From the NCBI RefSeq assembly GCF_003115855.1, contig NZ_KZ819080.1:119796-183795 (forward strand): DNA of 64,000 nt. The letters run 5' to 3'. Source of the DNA: Brenneria corticis (GTDB taxonomy: Bacteria; Pseudomonadota; Gammaproteobacteria; Enterobacterales; Enterobacteriaceae). The notes under the pieces were generated by a model that was given only the letters and a program-made list of their open reading frames with translations, did no database searches and was not told the DNA's origin. Shown here in pieces: positions 1-8,823 of this stretch. The stretch's first letter is position 1. Each line of letters begins with the position of its first letter. The translations under genes and the position numbers were made by a program.

Positions 1-791
<791 letters not shown>

Positions 792-851
792 TTATTTTCC
801 TGCGTGTGAAGCATCGTCATGGATAAATGGATAGACGTAAAGCCGGGCGGC

Positions 852-1481
852 TCACACCGTAATATCCTGCCATTCGATAATGCTTAAAGCACCTGTAGGG
901 CAAGCGGTGGCGCATTCGCCGCATAAATTACACTTACCGGACTTTTTGATCTGCGGATTTACCGTCGCCATCATCCACGGGCAGGCGGTGGTACAGGCGG
1001 CGCAGCCGATACAGCGCTTGGCGTCGACCGTAATGCAGCCGCTCTCCTCGTTATAGGCGATCACTTTTATCGGGCAGACCTTCATACATTCGGGATCTTT
1101 ACACTGCCGACAGGTGTCGGTGGTGAAATTAAGATCGCCGTACAGCCCGCCGCCGGAGCCGATGCCGCCATCACCGTAATAAAAGTGGCGATGGATCTTC
1201 ACCCGTGAAAAAAAGGAACCGACGCTGCCGTCGTTATAGGTGGTACAAGACGTTTCGCAGCGGTGGCAGCCGGTGCAGCGGGCCCTTTTGGTCACCAGCA
1301 CCCCTTTCGGCGTGGTGGTCAGCCCGACGCTGCCGCTGTTAACCTCCTCCTGCCTGCATCCCAGCAGGGAAAGCAGCGCCGGCGCGATGGTGATTCCCGC
1401 CAGGCCTTTGCCTGAAATTCGCAGAAATTCCAGTCTTGTTAACCCCAGATCCAATAAAGGACGTTCAACCTGATTAGGCAT
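852..1481 (-). CDS. ydhY: YdhY-like 4Fe-4S ferredoxin-type electron transfer protein
   Basis: This 209-residue protein closely matches E. coli YdhY (208 aa). The N-terminal stretch RLEFLRISGKGLAGITIAPALLSLLGC resembles a twin-arginine-like or lipoprotein export signal. Four cysteine clusters follow: CTGCHRCETSC, CRQCKDPECMKVCP, CIGCAACTTACP and CNLCGECATACP, the pattern of a protein with four 4Fe-4S clusters in the HybA/DmsB style. Its likely role is to pass electrons to or from YdhV. A GATGAG ribosome-binding-like stretch precedes the ATG. E. coli ydhY is FNR-activated, but no clear TTGATNNNNATCAA site was found in the upstream 500 bases. Confidence 0.93.
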   Translation of the reverse strand: MPNQVERPLLDLGLTRLEFLRISGKGLAGITIAPALLSLLGCRQEEVNSGSVGLTTTPKGVLVTKRARCTGCHRCETSCTTYNDGSVGSFFSRVKIHRHFYYGDGGIGSGGGLYGDLNFTTDTCRQCKDPECMKVCPIKVIAYNEESGCITVDAKRCIGCAACTTACPWMMATVNPQIKKSGKCNLCGECATACPTGALSIIEWQDITV

Positions 1482-1499
1482 TTAATTCTCATCCCCCGC

Positions 1500-1545
<46 letters not shown>

Positions 1546-2025
1546 GCCATATATTCAAATTACAGACGTGTTGGTTTCCTGCATCCTGAAATCTGCGGGA
1601 ATAAATAAATGAGCATGAAATAAGCCCATAGTAAAAAACGCTGTAGATTACATTTTTACTATAGGGCATTTTTACGTAGTTCATTAACCTTATTTATAAT
1701 GTGGTTATAATGTTTTTTGTTCTGTGACTAATCTCTTATAAATTATTTATTTTAAATCTATTTATTGTTATTGATTCTTATTCTTATTTGACAACTTCAG
1801 ATTGAAATATAGATGGAGTTTTTTAGGCTATAAATATGATGCGTCATTTAGGTAAAATAAAATAAGTAGTAGTTAATGATATTTATTTTTTTGTTATTTT
1901 ATGAATGTTAATGTTTTGCCGGAAACATTACATTCAATGCCGTCGGATATAAGGTTTTTTGATGTATGCCATGATGAGCGGGATTAAGGGTATTGATTTA
2001 AAATGAGATATGTACGCTTAAAGAG

Positions 2026-2053
2026 AAAAAACCGCCGGTAAAAGCGGTTTTTT
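2026..2053. terminator. Bidirectional rho-independent terminator-like hairpin
   Basis: AAAAAACCGC and GCGGTTTTTT form a perfect 10-base inverted repeat around an 8-base loop, with an A tract on the left and a T tract on the right, so it could terminate in both directions. It could isolate glpD transcription from the ydhY promoter region. Confidence 0.7.
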
Positions 2054-2129
2054 AGCCTGAAAAATAACGGCGAAGATAATTCGCTCAGACCATTGACAAA
2101 GTAAACATCTATAATACCGACCCCAAATC

Positions 2130-2209
2130 CGTCATTCCTGCGGAAGCAGGAATCTTTCTGATATCAATGCATTAGCTGAAAGTAGATCCCCGCCTGCGCG
2201 GGGATGACG
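2130..2209. repeat. 80-bp inverted-repeat element (CGTCATTCC ... GGGATGACG)
   Basis: The ends CGTCAT and ATGACG are complementary. Inside lie two hairpins, TTCCTGC/GCAGGAA near the left end and ATCCCCGC/GCGGGGAT near the right end. The right hairpin recurs almost exactly at 43687-43706, so this is a dispersed family. It lies in the non-coding DNA downstream of glpD. Confidence 0.7.
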
Positions 2210-2309
2210 ATGAAGATGAAGGGTTTTTCAGCAATCTGAGCGAAGATAATTCGCTTCTTATCGGTGATGCAGAACGTTTGCAAAAATGTAAACGCTCTGC
2301 AAGGGCGGG

Positions 2310-3809
2310 TTAGCCTGCTTTTGCCGCCTGATGACGGTAAGCATCCAAACACTCGCCGATACGTTGCTGCTGCGCCTCATTCAGCCACATGCCCAGTTTT
2401 GTCCGCCGCCAAATGACGTCGTCCAGGGTGACGGCCCACTCTTTTTCCACCAGATAGCGCAGTTCCGCTTCATACAGGTCATGGCCGAAATGTTCCCCCA
2501 GCGCGTCAAGGCCTTTGGCATCAGCCAGAATCAGTTCGCTGTTTGAGCCGTAGGTGCGGCTGTAGCGGCGCGCCAGCGCTTCCGGCAGATTAAAGCGGCG
2601 GCGCAGGGCGGCGGCGTAGTCATCACGGGTACCGGAAATATCGCCGCCGGGCAGCACGGCATTTTTGGTCCAGGCTTTTCCGGCCTGAGGGTAGTATTTT
2701 TCCAGTTTATCCAGCGCATGTTCGGCCAGTTTGCGATAGGTGGTCAGTTTGCCGCCGAAGACGGATAACAGGGGCGCCCGGCCCTGTTCATCGTCAACCG
2801 ACAGCGTGTAATCGCGGGTGATGGCCTGCGGCGAATCCGATTCATCGTCGCACAGCGGCCTTACGCCGGAATAAGTCCAGACGATATCATCGCGGCTTAA
2901 TGGCTGCTTAAAGTGATCGTTATACACGTCCAGCAGGTAGCCGATTTCGTTATCGTCGATCTTCACGTTATGGGGATCGCCGTTATATTCCACGTCGGTG
3001 GTGCCGATGATCGAGAATTCATCCTGCCAGGGGATCACAAACACAATGCGGTGATCTTTATTCTGCAGAATATACGCCTGAGGCTGATCGTGTACTTTGG
3101 GCACCACGATGTGGCTGCCTTTGATCAGGCGGATCCCGTAAGGCGATTTCAGGTGCAGGCCGTCGTCAAAGAACTCCTTCACCCAGGGGCCGGTGGCGTT
3201 GACCAGACCTTTGGCGCGCCAGGTAAGCGTTTCGCCGCTGAGCGAATCGACGGCTTCCACCACCCATAGGTCCTGTTCGCGCCGGGCGCTGATGACTTTG
3301 GTGCGGGTGCGGACTTCGCCGCCGCGCTTGGCGACTTCCTGCGCGTTCAGCACCACCAGACGCGCATCATCCACCCAGCAGTCCGAATACTCAAAGCCCT
3401 GGGTCAGTTCTGGTTTCAATACCGAACCGGCGCCGAATTTCACGCTTTTACTGGCGGGCAGGCTAACGCGCTTGCCAATATTGTCATACATAAACAAACC
3501 GATGCGGATCATCCACGCCGGGCGCAAATGCGGCTGATGCGGCAAGCGAAAACGCAGCGGGAAAATGATGTGGGGCGCCATTTTCAGCAGGGTTTCACGC
3601 TCGGAGAGCGCTTCGCTGACCAGACGAAACTCATAATGTTCCAGATAGCGTAAGCCGCCATGAATCAATTTGGAGCTGGCGGAGGACGTGGCGCAGGCCA
3701 GATCCTGCGCTTCCAGCAGCAGGACGGATAATCCGCGCCCGGCGGCATCTGCGGCGATGCCTGCACCGTTAATGCCGCCACCGATCACAATCAGATCTTT
3801 GGTTTCCAC
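2310..3809 (-). CDS. glpD: Aerobic glycerol-3-phosphate dehydrogenase
   Basis: At 499 residues the protein matches E. coli GlpD (501). It oxidises sn-glycerol-3-phosphate to dihydroxyacetone phosphate on the inner face of the cytoplasmic membrane and passes electrons to quinone. The FAD-binding motif GGGINGAGIAADAAGRG is at residues 9-25, followed by SSASSKLIHGGLRYLE, typical of this flavoprotein family. GlpR-like operators and a CRP-like site lie upstream at 3841-3952. In E. coli glpD is divergent from glpEGR; here a 7-kb ula locus separates glpD from glpE. Confidence 0.97.
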   Translation of the reverse strand: METKDLIVIGGGINGAGIAADAAGRGLSVLLLEAQDLACATSSASSKLIHGGLRYLEHYEFRLVSEALSERETLLKMAPHIIFPLRFRLPHQPHLRPAWMIRIGLFMYDNIGKRVSLPASKSVKFGAGSVLKPELTQGFEYSDCWVDDARLVVLNAQEVAKRGGEVRTRTKVISARREQDLWVVEAVDSLSGETLTWRAKGLVNATGPWVKEFFDDGLHLKSPYGIRLIKGSHIVVPKVHDQPQAYILQNKDHRIVFVIPWQDEFSIIGTTDVEYNGDPHNVKIDDNEIGYLLDVYNDHFKQPLSRDDIVWTYSGVRPLCDDESDSPQAITRDYTLSVDDEQGRAPLLSVFGGKLTTYRKLAEHALDKLEKYYPQAGKAWTKNAVLPGGDISGTRDDYAAALRRRFNLPEALARRYSRTYGSNSELILADAKGLDALGEHFGHDLYEAELRYLVEKEWAVTLDDVIWRRTKLGMWLNEAQQQRIGECLDAYRHQAAKAG

Positions 3810-3840
3810 GTTTTGCCTCCACCAGTAAAATAACGCCTAA

Positions 3841-3882
3841 AATGTTCGTTTTCGCGCATTATGATAATCGAAAACAAACAAT
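3841..3882 (-). promoter_or_regulatory. Two adjacent GlpR-like operators upstream of glpD
   Basis: ATGTTCGTTTTCGCGCAT (within 3841-3860) fits the GlpR operator pattern of a TGTTCG half-site, an AT centre and a mirrored half. A second, weaker copy on the other strand (3861-3882, reading TGTTTGTTTTCGATTAT) abuts it. Tandem operators at glpD are known in E. coli. GlpR itself is encoded in this window (17709-18467). Confidence 0.65.
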
Positions 3883-3936
3883 ACAGCCAATACTTAACCA
3901 GATAAAAACATTTATGCGTGATGGAGGTAACAATTT

Positions 3937-3952
3937 AGTGATGATTGTCACA
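3937..3952. promoter_or_regulatory. CRP-like site upstream of glpD
   Basis: AGTGA-TGATTG-TCACA matches the CRP consensus TGTGA-N6-TCACA at 9 of 10 positions. It lies 128 bp from the glpD start and 44 bp from the 3' end of ulaF, so glpD is the likely target. Confidence 0.55.
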
Positions 3953-3995
3953 TTAAAATAAGGGTTATTGTGGCGTTTGGGGGCGGTTATGGAGC

Positions 3996-4685
3996 TTAGC
4001 GCTGCCCATAATAAGCATCGGGGCCGTGCTTGCGGCTAAAGTGCTTATCCATCAGATAATCGTCAATCGCCCGCAGGCGCGGATTAATCGAGCAGGCAAT
4101 CCACGCCATTTTCGCCACCTCTTCCATCACCACCGCATTGTGGACCGCTTCGTCGGCGTCCCTGCCCCAGCAGAAAGGGCCGTGCTGATAAACGACGATC
4201 CCCGGCGTATGCAGCGGGTTGCCGTCGCCAAGGGTTTGGGCGATGACCACGCCGGTATTTTTTTCATATTCCTCCGCCACTTCCCGCGGCGTTAACGGCC
4301 GGGTGCAGGGAATATCGCCATAAAAATAGTCGGCGTGGGTGGTGCCCAGTGCGGGGATCGCCAGCCCCGCCTGCGCCCAGGCGGTGGCATGGGTGGAATG
4401 GGTATGGACGATGCCGCCGATTTGCGGATAGCGGCGATAAAGCTCCAGATGGGTGGCGGTATCGGAGGAGGGGCGGTATTTGCCGTCCACCACCTTTCCC
4501 TGCATATCGACCACCACCATGTCGTCGGCCTGCATCACCTCGTAGGCCACGCCGCTGGGTTTGATAACCATCACCTGCCGCCGCCGATCGATGGCGCTGA
4601 CGTTGCCCCAGGTATAGGTCACCAGACCGTGGCGCGGCAGCGCCATATTCGCCGCAAAAACCTGCTGTTTCAGTTGCTCTGGCAT
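3996..4685 (-). CDS. ulaF: L-ribulose-5-phosphate 4-epimerase UlaF
   Basis: This 229-residue class II aldolase-family protein is of the AraD/UlaF/SgbE type. It interconverts L-ribulose-5-phosphate and D-xylulose-5-phosphate, the last step of ascorbate catabolism. Visible motifs are GNVSAIDRRR, IKPSGVAYE, SSDTATHLELYRRYP and the metal-binding HTHSTHAT, with a later His in CTRPLT...YQHGPF. It overlaps the end of ulaE by 16 bp and has the upstream sequence GGAGGAAATCGT before the ATG. Position as last gene of ulaABCDEF supports UlaF over AraD. Confidence 0.93.
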   Translation of the reverse strand: MPEQLKQQVFAANMALPRHGLVTYTWGNVSAIDRRRQVMVIKPSGVAYEVMQADDMVVVDMQGKVVDGKYRPSSDTATHLELYRRYPQIGGIVHTHSTHATAWAQAGLAIPALGTTHADYFYGDIPCTRPLTPREVAEEYEKNTGVVIAQTLGDGNPLHTPGIVVYQHGPFCWGRDADEAVHNAVVMEEVAKMAWIACSINPRLRAIDDYLMDKHFSRKHGPDAYYGQR

Positions 4686-5542
4686 ACGATTTCCTCCACC
4701 GGCAGCCCGGCCCGCGCCATCTGCCGTTTAACCCAGTCGCGGGCGGCGGCGATCTCCGTTAGCGGGTCGGGTGAGGTTTCGCTCCACATTTCGATCAGAT
4801 AAGGGCCGCAGTAGCCGCTCTCCCGCAGCGTGGTAAAGCAACGGGTAAAATCGACCACGCCGCTGCCGAACGGCACGTTTTTGAAAACCCCCGGCCGCGT
4901 ATCTTTAACATGCACGGCCACGATATGGCCTTTCCCCGCGCTCAGCTCCATCTGCACGTCGTTATCCCACGCCGACAGATTGCCGATATCCGGGTAAAGC
5001 TGGAACCACGGGTTATTGAGGTAGCTGGCATAGCCCAGCGCTTTGCTGATGGAGTTCATTAACGGGTAGTCCATGATCTCCATCGCCAGCGTCACCTGGG
5101 CCCGGCTGGCCATTTCCACCGCCAGTTGCAATCCCTGGCGAAAACGCTCCCGGGTAAGGTCGTTGGCCCGCTGGTAGTAGACGTCGTAACCGGCGAGCTG
5201 GATAACGCGGATGCCCACATCCTGCGCCAGGCGGATGGCCTTGCCCATGATCTCCAGCCCCTGATTGCGTATGTCGTCATCTTCCGAGCCCAACGGAAAG
5301 CGCCGGTGGGCGCTCAGACACATGGACGGAACGCGGATGCCGCTGGCGGAAACGGCGTTGACCAGCTCCAGGCGCTGTTCGCGGCTCCAGTCGAGACGCG
5401 CCAGCCGGCCGTCGCTTTCATCCAGCGACATTTCGACAAAGTCAAAGCCCAGCGTTTTCGCCAGTTGCAGCCGCGTCGGCCAGCTTTCGCCCGGCGGCAG
5501 GGCTTTTTCATAAATACCAAGAGGAACCGCTTTCATGAGCAT
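4670..5542 (-). CDS. ulaE: L-ribulose-5-phosphate 3-epimerase UlaE (L-xylulose-5-phosphate 3-epimerase)
   Basis: This 290-residue xylose-isomerase-like TIM-barrel protein matches E. coli UlaE: PLGIYEKALP at the N-terminus, SMCLSAHRRFPLGSEDD, LAGYDVYYQ, MEIMDYPLMNSISKALGYA and HVKDTRPGVFKNVPFG. It converts L-xylulose-5-phosphate to L-ribulose-5-phosphate in the cytoplasm. Two Met codons at residues 1 and 3 are possible starts. It is followed directly by overlapping ulaF and preceded by ulaD 9 bp upstream. Confidence 0.95.
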   Translation of the reverse strand: MLMKAVPLGIYEKALPPGESWPTRLQLAKTLGFDFVEMSLDESDGRLARLDWSREQRLELVNAVSASGIRVPSMCLSAHRRFPLGSEDDDIRNQGLEIMGKAIRLAQDVGIRVIQLAGYDVYYQRANDLTRERFRQGLQLAVEMASRAQVTLAMEIMDYPLMNSISKALGYASYLNNPWFQLYPDIGNLSAWDNDVQMELSAGKGHIVAVHVKDTRPGVFKNVPFGSGVVDFTRCFTTLRESGYCGPYLIEMWSETSPDPLTEIAAARDWVKRQMARAGLPVEEIVCQSN

Positions 5543-5551
5543 AAGGTCACC

Positions 5552-6205
5552 TTATCCCCAGAGCTGGGCGATGCGGCGCTTGAATTCACGCGCCGCCTCT
5601 ACAGGGCTCGCGGCGTCGCGGATGCTGCGCCCGGCGATAAACACATGGACGGGAATGCCTTTGAACAGCGGCAGATCCTCCAGCGCCAGCCCGCCGGTGA
5701 CGGTGACCTTAAAGCCCATATCGGCCAGGCGCCTAATCGCGTCGATATCGGCCTCGCTCCAGGCGATGCCCGCGGCCTGCGCGTCCCGGCTGCGGTGATA
5801 GACCACCTGCCGGATACCGATATCGCGCCAGGCCTGCGCCTGTTCCCAGGTCCAGAAACCGGTCAGCTCGATCTGGACGTCGCCCTGAAACTCGCCGGCG
5901 ACCTCCAGCGCGCCCGCCGCGGTGTTAATATCCGCGCAGCAAATAACGGTCACCCAGTCGGCCTGCGCGGCAAAGCACATGCGCGCCAGAATTTTTCCGG
6001 CATCGGCGATTTTGGCATCCGCCAGCACAATCTTGTGCGGGTAAAGGGATTTCAGGTCGCGCACCGCGCGCACCCCCTCGCCGACGCACAGGATGGTGCC
6101 GACTTCAATAATATCCACCTCTTCGGCAATCAATCGGGTGGTCCGGTAAGCATCGGCCAGCGTCTGGTTATCCAGCGCGACCTGTAACATCGGTAAATGA
6201 GACAT
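5552..6205 (-). CDS. ulaD: 3-keto-L-gulonate-6-phosphate decarboxylase UlaD
   Basis: This 217-residue protein belongs to the orotidine-phosphate decarboxylase suprafamily. It decarboxylates 3-keto-L-gulonate-6-phosphate to L-xylulose-5-phosphate with Mg2+. The active-site stretch VLADAKIADAGKI, the substrate region FWTWEQAQAW and the phosphate-binding VTGGLAL...VFIAGRSI are all present, as in E. coli UlaD (216 aa). It sits between ulaC and ulaE in the same transcription unit. Confidence 0.95.
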   Translation of the reverse strand: MSHLPMLQVALDNQTLADAYRTTRLIAEEVDIIEVGTILCVGEGVRAVRDLKSLYPHKIVLADAKIADAGKILARMCFAAQADWVTVICCADINTAAGALEVAGEFQGDVQIELTGFWTWEQAQAWRDIGIRQVVYHRSRDAQAAGIAWSEADIDAIRRLADMGFKVTVTGGLALEDLPLFKGIPVHVFIAGRSIRDAASPVEAAREFKRRIAQLWG

Positions 6206-6220
6206 CGGTAAACTCCTTAA

Positions 6221-6688
6221 TCAGCATGCCGCCGCGGCGGTCCGGTCAATCAAATCCAATACCTCCCGCGCGGTGCGGCAGGCGCGCAGGCGGTCAAAGT
6301 TGGCCTCGTCTTCAAACAGATTGACGATTTGCATAATGCCCACCTCCTGATGGGTATTGGCATCGACCGCGGCCAGGGTGATCAGGATGTCCACCGGGTC
6401 GTTGTCTTCATGATTGAAAATCAGCGGCGTTTGCAGGGTAACCAGCGCAAAGCCGGTTTTTTTGACGCCTTCCTCCGGGCGGGCGTGGGGCATGGCGAGG
6501 CCGGGAGCGATAACGAAATAGGGGCCGAACCGTTGTACTCCATCCAGAATGGCCTGGTAGTAGCGCGGTTCGACGACATCGGCGGCGACCAGCAGGTCAA
6601 CGCCGATTTTTACCGCTTCCTGCCAGCTATCCGCGGCGGCTTGCAGACGTATGGAGTGATTTTCTGCCAATGAATCGCGTAGTTTCAT
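6221..6688 (-). CDS. ulaC: Ascorbate-specific PTS enzyme IIA component UlaC
   Basis: This IIA protein of the ascorbate PTS accepts phosphate from HPr and passes it to UlaB. The phospho-accepting His68 is in APGLAMPHARPEEG. The start is the ATG at 6686-6688, which has AGGA seven bases upstream; an in-frame GTG two codons earlier would sit on top of that ribosome-binding site. The product (155 aa) then aligns with E. coli UlaC, MKLRDSLAEN at the N-terminus. ulaB ends 9 bp upstream. Confidence 0.95.
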   Translation of the reverse strand: MKLRDSLAENHSIRLQAAADSWQEAVKIGVDLLVAADVVEPRYYQAILDGVQRFGPYFVIAPGLAMPHARPEEGVKKTGFALVTLQTPLIFNHEDNDPVDILITLAAVDANTHQEVGIMQIVNLFEDEANFDRLRACRTAREVLDLIDRTAAAAC

Positions 6689-6697
6689 CGTCACGTC

Positions 6698-7006
6698 CTA
6701 TTGCTTGAGGTCCGCCGGAAAGTGCGCCTTGATGACCTCCAGCAGCTTCGGGCCGAATTCGGCGGCGGAGAGCATATTGCGCACGCCGACCACATATTTA
6801 TTGCCGCTGACGGTGATTTCATCCGCGATATGGGTTGAGGCGATAATGATGTCGGCGCCGCTCAGTTCGGCTTTGTATTCGCCTACCGCGCAGCTGTTCA
6901 GGCTATGGTCGATTCCCTGCTCGGCCAGAAACTGGCCGACCTTCATTTTCATAATCATGGAACTGCCTTGCCCGCAGCCGCAGACGGCCAGAATTCGTAC
7001 GGTCAT
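6698..7006 (-). CDS. ulaB: Ascorbate-specific PTS enzyme IIB component UlaB
   Basis: This 102-residue PTS IIB protein carries its phosphocysteine Cys9 in the loop LAVCGCGQGSSMIMKMK. E. coli has Asn in place of the second Cys, so the extra Cys11 is a small local difference. It phosphorylates L-ascorbate during transport by UlaA. The start overlaps the stop of ulaA by 4 bp (ATGA), which implies translational coupling. Confidence 0.95.
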   Translation of the reverse strand: MTVRILAVCGCGQGSSMIMKMKVGQFLAEQGIDHSLNSCAVGEYKAELSGADIIIASTHIADEITVSGNKYVVGVRNMLSAAEFGPKLLEVIKAHFPADLKQ

Positions 7007-8406
7007 AATGATTTCTCCATGGACTCGGTGAGTTTCTTTTCAGCATCTTCTTCAGCCCGCAAGGTGCGGCCGGCAAAGACCATGTAGATCAGCGCAATGA
7101 CGATAACGACGCTCATAAACCACAGGCCGAGCGTCAGCCCCTGCATCAACGGCGGCGCCAGAATCGACCAGTCCGCCATGCCCATCCAGGCGCTCAGGCC
7201 GGTCAGTTTTACCGCCCAGACGCAGCCGAAGATTTCGATCATGCCCATCACCAGGCAGATCTTCAGCGCCGCGCGCCAGCCGCCGAAGTGGTTGGCGAAT
7301 ACGCCGATGGTGGCGTTGGAGAAGAACATCGGAATAAAACCGGGAATGATCATGATGGGCGAACCGATGCCGATCAGGATGCCGACGGCGATCAGTTGAC
7401 CGATGGTGCCCCACATAAATCCCCATACCACCGCGTTGGGGGCGAAGCTATAGATCGCCGCGCAGTCGATGGCCAGCACCGCGCCGGGGATCAATCGCTG
7501 GGAGATGCCGTTAAAGGCTTCGGAGAGTTCGGCGACAAACATCCGCACGCCCTGGACGATGATGAAAATGGCGACGGCAAACTGGAAGCCGGTTTGCAGA
7601 ATATAGATACTCCAGTGCGTTTTTCCGGCCATTTGCTGCACGGTATCCAGACCGAAGGAGATCAGGATGGCGCCGAAGAAGACCGTCATAACGATGGCGG
7701 TGGAGACAATGTTGTCATGGAAAATGTTCAGCCAGCCCGGCAGTTTCAGATCTTCGACGCTCTCTTCCTTTTTCCCCAGATAAGGCGCCAGCTTGTAGGC
7801 CAGCCAGGAGGCGAACTGTTGCTGGTGCCCGATGGAAAAACCGCAGCCGTCCGTTACCGCCTGCGTGGGTTTGTACATCATGTTTGCCGTAATGCCCCAG
7901 TAAAGGGAAACCAGCACGGCGCTGCAGATGATGGTGGTCCACATCGGATAGCCGAGGATATAGAGGAAAACCGCCAGCAACCCGGCCTGCTGAAACATGA
8001 TGTGGCCGGTGAGCATAATGGTGCGGATGCCGGTAATCCGGCGCAGCAGGACGTAAACAATATTCAGCGCCAGCGCCAGCAGTACCGCATAGCCGACCCA
8101 GCTGTAGGCGTCGCCCATGCGTTCGACGGTCGCCATCATGGAGGCGTAGGTATCCGAGATGGCGCCGCTGATGCCGTAAACTTCAGACATTTTGGCGACG
8201 ACGGGTTTGAAGGTGCCGGTCAGAATACCGGAGCCGGCCTGCAATAGCATAAAGCCGATGATGGTTTTGATGGTGCCTTTAATGATGACTGTGGCGCTTT
8301 TACGCAGCAGCAAATACCCGAGAAAGGTGACGATCCCCAGCAACAGCGGGGCGTTGGTCATGACCTGATTAAAGAAGATGGTAAAGATGTTATAGAGCGT
8401 TTCCAT
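7003..8406 (-). CDS. ulaA: Ascorbate PTS permease (enzyme IIC) UlaA
   Basis: This 467-residue integral membrane transporter imports L-ascorbate with phosphorylation. It matches E. coli UlaA from METLYNIFTIFFNQVMTNAPLL onwards and ends with a charged tail RAEEDAEKKL. Many hydrophobic segments are visible, along with ELSEAFNGISQRLIPGAVLAIDCAAIY and FFSNATIGVFANHFGGW. The frame is open 34 codons further upstream, but the start at 8404-8406 has GGAG before it and agrees with the family. It is the first gene of ulaABCDEF. Confidence 0.95.
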   Translation of the reverse strand: METLYNIFTIFFNQVMTNAPLLLGIVTFLGYLLLRKSATVIIKGTIKTIIGFMLLQAGSGILTGTFKPVVAKMSEVYGISGAISDTYASMMATVERMGDAYSWVGYAVLLALALNIVYVLLRRITGIRTIMLTGHIMFQQAGLLAVFLYILGYPMWTTIICSAVLVSLYWGITANMMYKPTQAVTDGCGFSIGHQQQFASWLAYKLAPYLGKKEESVEDLKLPGWLNIFHDNIVSTAIVMTVFFGAILISFGLDTVQQMAGKTHWSIYILQTGFQFAVAIFIIVQGVRMFVAELSEAFNGISQRLIPGAVLAIDCAAIYSFAPNAVVWGFMWGTIGQLIAVGILIGIGSPIMIIPGFIPMFFSNATIGVFANHFGGWRAALKICLVMGMIEIFGCVWAVKLTGLSAWMGMADWSILAPPLMQGLTLGLWFMSVVIVIALIYMVFAGRTLRAEEDAEKKLTESMEKSL

Positions 8407-8503
8407 AAGCACTCCGTTCGGCTTTTGGTCATCCTGTTGCGCGTCAACGGCGCATGACTCTGGCGCGGGCAGGCGTTTTTGGTAGGGCGTATTTACTCTA
8501 TCA

Positions 8504-8521
8504 ATCATAAATAATCATAAA
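8504..8521 (-). promoter_or_regulatory. Putative UlaR operator near ulaA
   Basis: Read on the minus strand it is TTTATGATTATTTATGAT. It matches the motif near ulaG at 15 of 18 positions and lies about 100 bp from the ulaA start. Assignment to UlaR is inferred from position and repetition. Confidence 0.5.
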
Positions 8522-8540
8522 AAGACATTTATTGATTATT

Positions 8541-8556
8541 TGTGAGTGGCTTCGCA
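8541..8556. promoter_or_regulatory. CRP-like site in the ula control region
   Basis: TGTGA-GTGGCT-TCGCA matches the CRP consensus at 9 of 10 core positions. The ula genes of E. coli are subject to catabolite repression through CRP. Confidence 0.55.
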
Positions 8557-8757
8557 ATTATCCTTTCCGATGGAAATCATTCTCAATTCATAAAACCGAA
8601 TGGTGTTTTTTATCTTTAATTTTCATATTATTATGTTTTTATTTTGCTATTTTCAGGTGATTATTGATAAGCGTGTAATGTAATGATGCGGATAACGGTC
8701 GATTGTCAGCATGGTGAAACGGTGATAAATTCGCAAAATAAAATCATATATTTTCAT

Positions 8758-8775
8758 TTTATGATTTATTGTGAT
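8758..8775 (+). promoter_or_regulatory. Putative UlaR operator near ulaG
   Basis: TTTATGATTTATTGTGAT lies 48 bp before the ulaG start and is the partner of the motif at 8504-8521. The centre-to-centre spacing of about 254 bp would suit DNA looping by a tetrameric repressor. Confidence 0.5.
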
Positions 8776-8823
8776 TTTATTGTTCAGTAACCTACCAGGC
8801 CGACCGACGATGAGGTTCACACT

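Larger units (their letters stand above)
8407..8823. promoter_or_regulatory. Divergent ulaA/ulaG control region (417 bp)
   Basis: This AT-rich region separates the divergent ulaA and ulaG genes. It contains a matched pair of 18-bp motifs on opposite strands (8504-8521 and 8758-8775) and a CRP-like site (8541-8556). In E. coli the equivalent region binds UlaR, CRP and IHF, with looping between operators. No open frame here looks real. Confidence 0.8.

Noticed and set aside
3996..4685. AraD of an arabinose operon
   Set aside because: All neighbours are ascorbate genes and the gene overlaps ulaE; UlaF is the better call.
5126..6187. Long open frame on the plus strand opposite ulaE-ulaD
   Set aside because: It mirrors codon structure of real genes on the other strand, has no recognisable domain and overlaps two well-supported genes.
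8407..8508. N-terminal extension of UlaA
   Set aside because: The extra 34 codons have no ribosome-binding site or family match, and the ATG at 8406 has GGAG upstream.
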